Positions 59,001 to 64,000 of a DNA stretch of 64,000 bases are shown here, piece after piece. The position numbers were made by a program, and so were the translations under genes. The stretch is from positions 235,493 to 299,492 of the forward strand of contig NMRA01000124.1 of NCBI GenBank assembly GCA_002633005.1. Direction: 5' to 3'. Source of the stretch: Phoronis australis (Eukaryota > Phoronida > Phoronidae). The notes under the pieces are model-generated. The model saw only the letters and a program-made list of their open reading frames with translations, ran no database searches and had not been told where the DNA came from. The first letter of the stretch is position 1. The number at the start of each line of letters is the position of its first letter.

Positions 59001-61693
59001 TGTTAGTAATTCTTGTTGTTTGATTGTTTGTTTGTTTATTTGTTGTGTTCATAGTCACTATGTTTTAAGTTCTTATCTAGTGCCCGTATTTCTATGTTTG
59101 ATTGCCATTCTATGATATCTAGCCTGTATTTGCACGACTGGTTGCAGATTCATGCTAATACTTTAATGTTTTAAGAATAAATTTTAGTTTCCTATAATTT
59201 ATCATGATCAAGCGTACTGTGTACAATAGTGGCGGCTCTACGATGCCGTTTAACTGTCGGTGTCCAGTCATCACTATAGCATAATGTAGTCTGTTCTGTG
59301 AGTCAAGCATGCGTAGCACAAGTGAATATATCGCATTTGGGTCGTCGATGACTCATGAGTAATCAGTGTTCACATATTAGCAAAACGTCTATAAATTTCT
59401 CCAAACTTCAAAAATGTAGCAATTCTTATCAACCGCACCCGTTGTAGACATGACGACTCCGCAAATTACCCGGTTAACCCACCCACCCCCTTTTATAAGA
59501 ATCCACACGTCTTTCGTAATACGGGAATATTCAATATGCAACGGAATAACAACTTATTCTTATCACTGCTGTCTCTTTATTTATCACATATTACTCTAAA
59601 ACTGAGTCGTTGCACAACCTCCGATTGCGGATTTGTAGGATGTACGTGACTGCACTGAGTGTGAATGGCATGCACGCACCCAGGGTGAGTCTCGAGGGCT
59701 CGAACGAGCCCCTTCCCCCAATTTGGCGAAGTGGACTAAAAGGTCCGCTTCAGAGAAACAAAAATGTACGAAAAAGTAGAAAACGAGACAAAAGTCCACT
59801 AAGAAGGCAGGAACTAACAAAATTCGGCGAATGCACAATTCATAGCTCTGAACGTACCTCGTTTTTTTTTTAGTAAAAGGTGACATTCTCAAAAATTCGA
59901 GCCCCCCATTTTTTAGGCTAGGTGCGCGCGTGAACGCCATGCTTGAAATTGCTCCACATTCTGGTTTATGACTACAAATCGAGATGCCAACTCATGTCGC
60001 CTGAAATACCGGAAACTTGAGTAAAATCTCCAAATCGGACCTAAGAGGCCACATTATTAAATCAAGGAATTGCATAAGCAATGTAGTGATATAAAAATAG
60101 TGGTATAAATCATTATCAAGAGTCACGAGTTCCGAATAGCGTTAGAGCAGACGATATTTGAGCTTCCTCAAGTTTTTAGGCACAGTAGTACGATCGATTT
60201 CATAAATAAGGTTGAAAACCAACGAAGTGTCGTTGAGTTTCATAGCTTCATAATTAGCTTATTTCATAATTTCATATTTTGATGGCTGGTGTGTGGAAAG
60301 CAAACGTAAGTTTAGCCCTTGTCGGATATTCCAACATTAGACCGAATTCGAATGTCATCAGCATCCAAATACGTGATATCCCAGTTTATGTCAACTGGGG
60401 TTATGGCTTAGCAATGTATTTAGACCAAGGAATTACTGGGTGTTAAACTAGGACCAATATTACTCCCAGGTGTTAATTAGACCTTCATTATGTGGTGCAA
60501 TATTTGGCTCACAAAAGCACGGAAACAGATACAAAACCATTTTGCTCATTAGAAAAATAATGTTCAGCAGTCTAAAAAGCGAGAACATTTATATTTCCAG
60601 CTGCACGATGTCAACGACCTTGCCTTTTGATCCAGGCTATGAATCAATATTGGTTCCCAGGTAGAGTTCAGCAACTGTCTCGCTGCTAGAAAAACTAGCC
60701 CAAATCACGTTTTCTTATTTAAAATACACGGCAATATCCAGCGTAATCTCGCGAAGTCGTGCTATTCTAGCGAGGTCCTAGCGTTATTGAACTCTATCCA
60801 GGGCAAAATTACTGTATTTCTTTGCGCAGGGATTGACACGTCGTGGTTATTACGTAATCGCCCCAAGAATACTACTGATAGCGATTTTATTTACAAAGTG
60901 CTTAACAGCAACGGTTTTACTTAACCATTGTGTCAGTGTTGTCATAGCCAAACCCAACTGGTTGTATACAAAAAGATTAGCTATTCGCTATTTCGTTGGC
61001 TTGCTTATCTTCGGCGTGGTCAAATCCTTTCTGAATATCATCGTACTAGTCATTGAATGAGCACAATCTTTCTGGAAATTTTTAGTTGCTTGCACTTAAA
61101 AGAGCTTAGCTTACCATCAGATTAATTTCAAAAATAGTGTGATATTATGACACCTATATCAATGCAATATGCAATTTTTTACACACCACGAATTTTAAAA
61201 AGGTTTCAATCAGGTTTAAACTTATAACCGCTTTGGTGTGAACACTGCAGTTCTGACCGCGGATATTCCATTGCACTGATAGTCCGGATGTCGACTATAC
61301 CATCTATCTCACCGATAGCTTTCAACACCACTAGCTGACCTCGGGGTCATCTCGACAATCTCGATGCACGTTGATTTCCGCCAGCGCCCTATATGCTGGC
61401 CATAGCAAAATTGACCTGCTTGTCAGACTCGACTAAAGCGTTCATGGACATGAAGGTCTATTGATCAAATTACTGACATCGTTCGCGGCGATGGTTACAA
61501 CACCTTTTTCATTGAGCTAATTGGTAAAGTAGTACACGGTTGAGTGAATGACTTGGTATTGATTTCTGTCCATGCATTCTTGATATCGTTCACCTGCAAT
61601 TCAGACCTATGAAACTTGTTTTAAGCACTTACCAATATCAGGGGCCAATTTCTTTGGCAACTGGAATGACAGCATAAACGTGATCGCAGCCAT
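44060..61693 (-). CDS. SMS: spermine synthase, complete ten-exon gene
   Basis: Aminopropyltransferase making spermine from spermidine and decarboxylated S-adenosylmethionine, in the cytosol. Exons on the minus strand: 61693-61633, 54940-54823, 53200-53092, 52410-52343, 51108-50930, 49365-49208, 46262-46173, 45918-45807, 45559-45474, 44203-44060. All phases close and give 374 residues, against about 366 in mammals. Residues 1-118 are the N-terminal dimerisation domain ([14 protein letters not shown]). Residues 120-190 hold LLVPISRG and [32 protein letters not shown] is at 180-193 and the nucleotide-binding [12 protein letters not shown] at 205-216. ID at 232-233 follows, and YVVNDLT with the catalytic Asp 287 is at 283-289. 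The C-terminal FVPSFAELY has the substrate-binding Glu at 363. The last exon then departs from the usual aromatic tail (PLTSVLCVT-stop). The ATG sits in a good context (caccATGG). Its 17.6-kb span is mostly repeat-filled intron. Confidence 0.94.
44846..45357. mobile_element. TIR element, copy 2, in SMS intron 9
   Basis: Left TGCATTTCGCCCTGCTTAGC and right inverted TGCATTTCACCCAGGTTAGC, about 510 bp. Interior resembles 39842-40482. It ends about 115 bp before exon 45559-45474. Confidence 0.6.
46263..49207. other. SMS intron 6
   Basis: 2.9 kb. 47010-47480 has repeated words for ccacaaacctcaaatt / ttgtcgcaatttgagg in both orientations and looks like a decayed TIR element. A G-run with join n lies at 47746-47762. 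48245-48315 has a tRNA-like block (gtggtgggcc...ggtcgtgagctcgagtc), probably a SINE. 48530-48550 is the end of a GGCGGAT-type repeat. Confidence 0.45.
50051..50121. repeat. perfect 29-bp inverted repeat with 13-base loop
   Basis: Arms 50051-50079 and 50093-50121 are exact reverse complements (taaatgtcgtcgccatccgt... and its inverse). A cruciform or RNA hairpin is possible; it may also be an old foldback junction. It lies in SMS intron 5. A B-box-like ggtttgaacc follows at 50159. Confidence 0.95.
50727..50779. repeat. TG/AT microsatellite
   Basis: atatatat then interrupted tgtgtg runs. Just upstream (50618-50660) is a minus-strand fragment of the three-module repeat (gccagggggcacaccggtcg). 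Confidence 0.9.
51412..51723. mobile_element. Mutator-like MITE with 9-bp target duplication
   Basis: 312 bp bounded by inverted repeats of about 95 bp that begin TAGACAGT(T/A)CC(G/A)CCGT and share cagtagagacggtg and ttcggcgaattatgcctcac. The flanks 51403-51411 and 51724-51732 are the same nine bases, ATCCTGTAG. Long TIRs plus a 9-bp duplication are typical of Mutator-like elements. Non-coding; in SMS intron 4. Confidence 0.85.
51733..52342. other. rest of SMS intron 4
   Basis: 0.6 kb without recognised features apart from a short tatatata run. Confidence 0.4.
53733..54575. mobile_element. probable solo LTR
   Basis: 843 bp starting TGTTG and ending CTACA, flanked on both sides by ATATT (53728-53732, 54576-54580). 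It has a TATA-like ggtatatatt (54384) and an AATAAA (54519) in the order expected of U3-R. No retroviral coding sequence is attached, so it would be a solo LTR left by recombination. It could be chance, since I looked for the flank; strand would be plus. In SMS intron 2. Confidence 0.5.
55870..56410 (+). repeat. three-module higher-order repeat, copy 1
   Basis: Head palindrome (cccacatatttatatgtgg), a CpG-rich gtccg stretch, then three related modules of about 150 bp ending in gtgccccctagtggcaattt, gcgccacctagtggccattt and gcgcctcctagtggcagttt in that order. Non-coding; in SMS intron 1. Confidence 0.85.
56515..57000. mobile_element. foldback element with tandem-repeat arms
   Basis: Left arm 56515-56665: seven degenerate units of about 22 bp like gaccaaaatttatcacgtca. 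Right arm 56935-57000: about three units in inverse orientation (cctgacgtaataaattttgg). The middle, 56666-56934, is unrelated. Arms built of short tandem units are the design of Foldback-type elements. Confidence 0.6.
57731..58136. mobile_element. foldback MITE, reference copy
   Basis: About 406 bp with imperfect inverted arms of about 150 bp (tgggccccgtctctaatctt at the left, the inverse gggcccggtctccaatctt at the right). The right arm matches 24821-24958. The centre has runs of actcgaa words. In SMS intron 1. Confidence 0.8.
58785..58990 (+). pseudogene. relic of a C2H2 zinc-finger gene
   Basis: Frame ending 58884 reads [20 protein letters not shown], with the typical KPYKC-x2-C finger start but no His pair before the stop. 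After a frameshift, 58910-58990 reads [20 protein letters not shown], a second finger in which the second Cys is Ser. Both are decayed. It lies in SMS intron 1. Confidence 0.55.
58991..61632. other. 5' part of SMS intron 1
   Basis: 2.6 kb. Frames at 59596-59940 and at 60833-61060 (hydrophobic, no domain) are not supported as genes. No RNA gene seen. Confidence 0.35.
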
Positions 61694-62309
61694 GGTGCCA
61701 ACGAGTGTCGAATATTAATGGAACTGTTAAATAATCCTGATAACAGAAAGACCGTTTTCAGCTGTAACGCAGACGGAAAACTATGAGCTGAGCTGTGTGC
61801 TTCAAGTGAAATTAACCTCACGCCACTGTTACCCGCACACAGTGAGTTACAATGCTCACTGACCTGTAAACGAGATTCGTAGTACAAAGCGTAAACGTAC
61901 AACACATGTTTACAGTGAGAGAGAGCAAGAGATTTATTATTCAGTGCAGGGGCGGATCCAGGATTTTGAGTTAGGGAGACATTCGCGTTACCGCCTCGCG
62001 ACGCAAAATCCTTACAGTTCATATCGTTGCAGACGTGATCAATGACCTGAGCCTGCTCTTTTGCATTCGATGCGGGCAGCTACTTACACGGGCGGCGCTG
62101 GCCCAGTCTTAATTTTTAGTTCGATCTATGGTAGTAGTCAATGGTTTTTGAGCCAAGGTTGAATTTACGTCGCCCTATTTCAATAAAAGTTGTCGCCTGC
62201 TCAGTTTGGGCATCTCAAGTTTTACGCTGCACTGTGAAGGCTAAGAATAGCTCGATTTTTGAATCTGCCAGTGTTATGAGTGTTTGTCAAATGTTGACCC
62301 CTTGACCCA
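61694..62309. promoter_or_regulatory. upstream region of SMS
   Basis: Should hold the SMS promoter on the minus strand; I see no TATA box close to the ATG. 61947-61985 is the head of a GGCGGAT-type repeat. Confidence 0.4.
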
Positions 62310-63460
62310 TTTTTATGCGCCCACATACTTATATACTTTCATTGCCGTCATCTTTGTCTGTCCGGGCGTCCGTCGTCCGGCGTCCGCAGCTGTATCTCCT
62401 AAACCCCTCACAGGATCTTGATGAGATTTGGCAGATGTGTTTATTGAAGCTGACGATCAGATGACGACGAATTTTGGACGTACCCGACTGCTGGTGTGCC
62501 CCCTAGTGGCAATTTTAATTTTTTACGTGTACCTCGATGTATCTTCAAAGGTCCTTAACGGATTTTCATGAAACTTGGAGCATAGGCATCTATTAATGAG
62601 ATGACGTTAGATCCAGGCGTTTTCGGATTCATTCGACGTACGTATTTTGCGACATCTAGTGGCTATTTTTACTTTTTTCGAGTTTTTTTGACGTCCGCCC
62701 CTCTATCAACCAAACTGCTCCAAGGATGATTGTGAAAATTGTTATATATGCGCTTACTATGAAGAGGGCGTCTGATCCGACGGCTTTGATTACTGTAGCA
62801 CCTTCTAGTGGCAGTTTTGTTTGATTTTGCAATTATGGTTGTATCCCGTATACGCTCTGCAGGGTATTTATTAAATTTATTAAGTATATTTATATGAAGT
62901 TGGCAAAGAATGACGATGACTTACGAACGGATCGGACTACCGGTGTGCTCCCTAGTGGCAATTTTAGTTTTTACGTTTACCTCTGTATTTTCAAAGATCC
63001 TCAACAGATTTTCATGAAATTTGGCAGATCGGAATTTATTAGTGAGACAACGCTTTTCTTCTCTTTTCCAATGGGTTCAAGGTATTTTGCGCCACCTAGT
63101 GGCCATTTTCACTTTTTTTTGCCGTTCGCCCCTCTGTCAACCGAATGATTTTAAAAATTGTCATATATGTTCCTACTGTGAAGAGGACGGATGACGGTGA
63201 TTTTCTAAGGATGATTTTAAAAATTGGCATATATGTTCCTACTGTGAAGAGGACGGATGACGGTGATTTTCCGACAACTTCGACTATTTTGGCACCTCCT
63301 AGGAGCAGTTTTGTTTTCTTTTGCGCTCATAGATTTATTTCCGAAACCCATTGCGGGAGCTTTATTAAACTTAACAAGGGTAATTATATGAAGTTGACAA
63401 CGGACAACAATGACTTTCAGACATATCCGATTATCGCTGTGCCCCCTAGTGGCAATTCAA
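62310..63460 (+). repeat. three-module higher-order repeat, copies 2 and 3
   Basis: Head and three modules (core words near 62503, 62654, 62813), then the same three modules again (62951, 63096, 63296) and the first module once more (63432). A 67-bp piece is duplicated in tandem inside the last third module (63145-63275). The order 1-2-3 is kept throughout. Confidence 0.85.
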
Positions 63461-63853
63461 CGTTGCGCACCTGTGCTGAAGAATTAATATCCCGACTTAC
63501 TGATCGGCCAGTCGGGATACAGCCGTGTCGTTATCAGTTTGGCAGTGGCAAACCAATGTTTACTCAGTCCAGCTCTCTTATTGTCTGTTTTCATCTGATA
63601 ACCTGACGTAATCCACAATTACGTTGTAAACAGTGCGCCTGACACTAACCGATATTTAAAAATACTATTTCCAAACGACTTTCAACAAATGTCGTGAAGC
63701 AGATGTGTTTTGTATGAAATATTTCCACCAAAAACTTTCGAATGGTGAAAAACGGTTGACTTTCAGAGAAATTAGACTTAACTTTCACCTGTCAATTCCT
63801 TTGTGTGACTAAGGTCTGACCAGCTTAACCACGGTACTGCTTGACAAGTTTAA

Positions 63854-64000
63854 AGGCGAAGGCAACCTTTTTCCATGTCATTTTGAGCTAAAATAAGGTT
63901 GGTTGGTTATCCTAGACATATTTTTCACTTAATTACAGCTTTTCGTAATTTTATTAATTACTCGTCCGCTTTTCCGGAAGTGACGTTTTAGGAGGCAAGC
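63854..64000 (+). mobile_element. 5' end of second THAP transposon, cut by window edge
   Basis: Follows TTAA (63850-63853) and matches 20504-20650 with one substitution over 147 bases. The THAP ORF would begin about 119 bases beyond the window. Confidence 0.85.

Noticed and set aside
60833-61060. 75-codon hydrophobic frame as membrane protein
   Set aside because: No similarity, no splice or promoter support; AT-rich chance frame is likely.

Overview
The window is nuclear DNA from an animal: AT-rich, long introns, GT-AG splicing, single-codon exon tails and dense degenerate transposons. I found no bacterial-style operon and no CRISPR. The lineage stays open. The fused glutamyl-prolyl tRNA synthetase with WHEP repeats, the BATF-type bZIP and the animal-type spermine synthase fit Metazoa. 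The divergent spermine synthase tail and the repeat load would suit a marine invertebrate (sponge, cnidarian or invertebrate deuterostome), but I cannot choose among these.

Layout. 255-22758 (+) is the 3' two thirds of EPRS: the C-terminal part of the GluRS half, WHEP repeats and the whole ProRS half, in 16 recognisable exons. 26171-30247 (-) is a complete RPS29 gene with three exons and a 5' TOP start. 31896-37533 (+) is a small three-exon bZIP gene of BATF type behind a TATA box and four upstream ORFs. 44060-61693 (-) is a complete ten-exon spermine synthase gene (SMS, 374 residues). All splice phases in these models close. EPRS and RPS29 converge, RPS29 and the bZIP gene diverge over about 1.4 kb, and the bZIP gene and SMS converge. 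The genes are housekeeping or regulatory and do not form one pathway.

Non-coding parts. Introns and spacers are full of mobile DNA. There is the 5' end of a THAP-domain transposon inserted at TTAA (20504-20861; the same 147-bp end is at the right edge). There is a Mutator-like MITE with 9-bp target duplication (51412-51723) and a probable solo LTR (53733-54575). There are several TIR/MITE families, a foldback element with tandem-repeat arms, a tRNA-derived SINE, a three-module higher-order repeat (55870-56410, 62310-63460), minisatellites and relics of THAP and C2H2 zinc-finger genes.

Assembly. Nine single n positions (1435, 7761, 12153, 20862, 24959, 33036, 40168, 42760, 47762) mark joins. 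Around five of them the sequence is present twice at high identity. The clearest case (42444-43076) is a plain unmerged overlap, and two others differ by a transposon insertion. I read these as allelic contigs laid end to end, so the apparently duplicated WHEP exon of EPRS and the 2.4-kb intron duplication should not be trusted as real tandem duplications. One EPRS exon is missing at the first gap. I found no convincing new multi-gene system. The most interesting material is the TTAA-associated haplotype structure, the higher-order repeat and the tandem in-frame splice donors of the bZIP gene.
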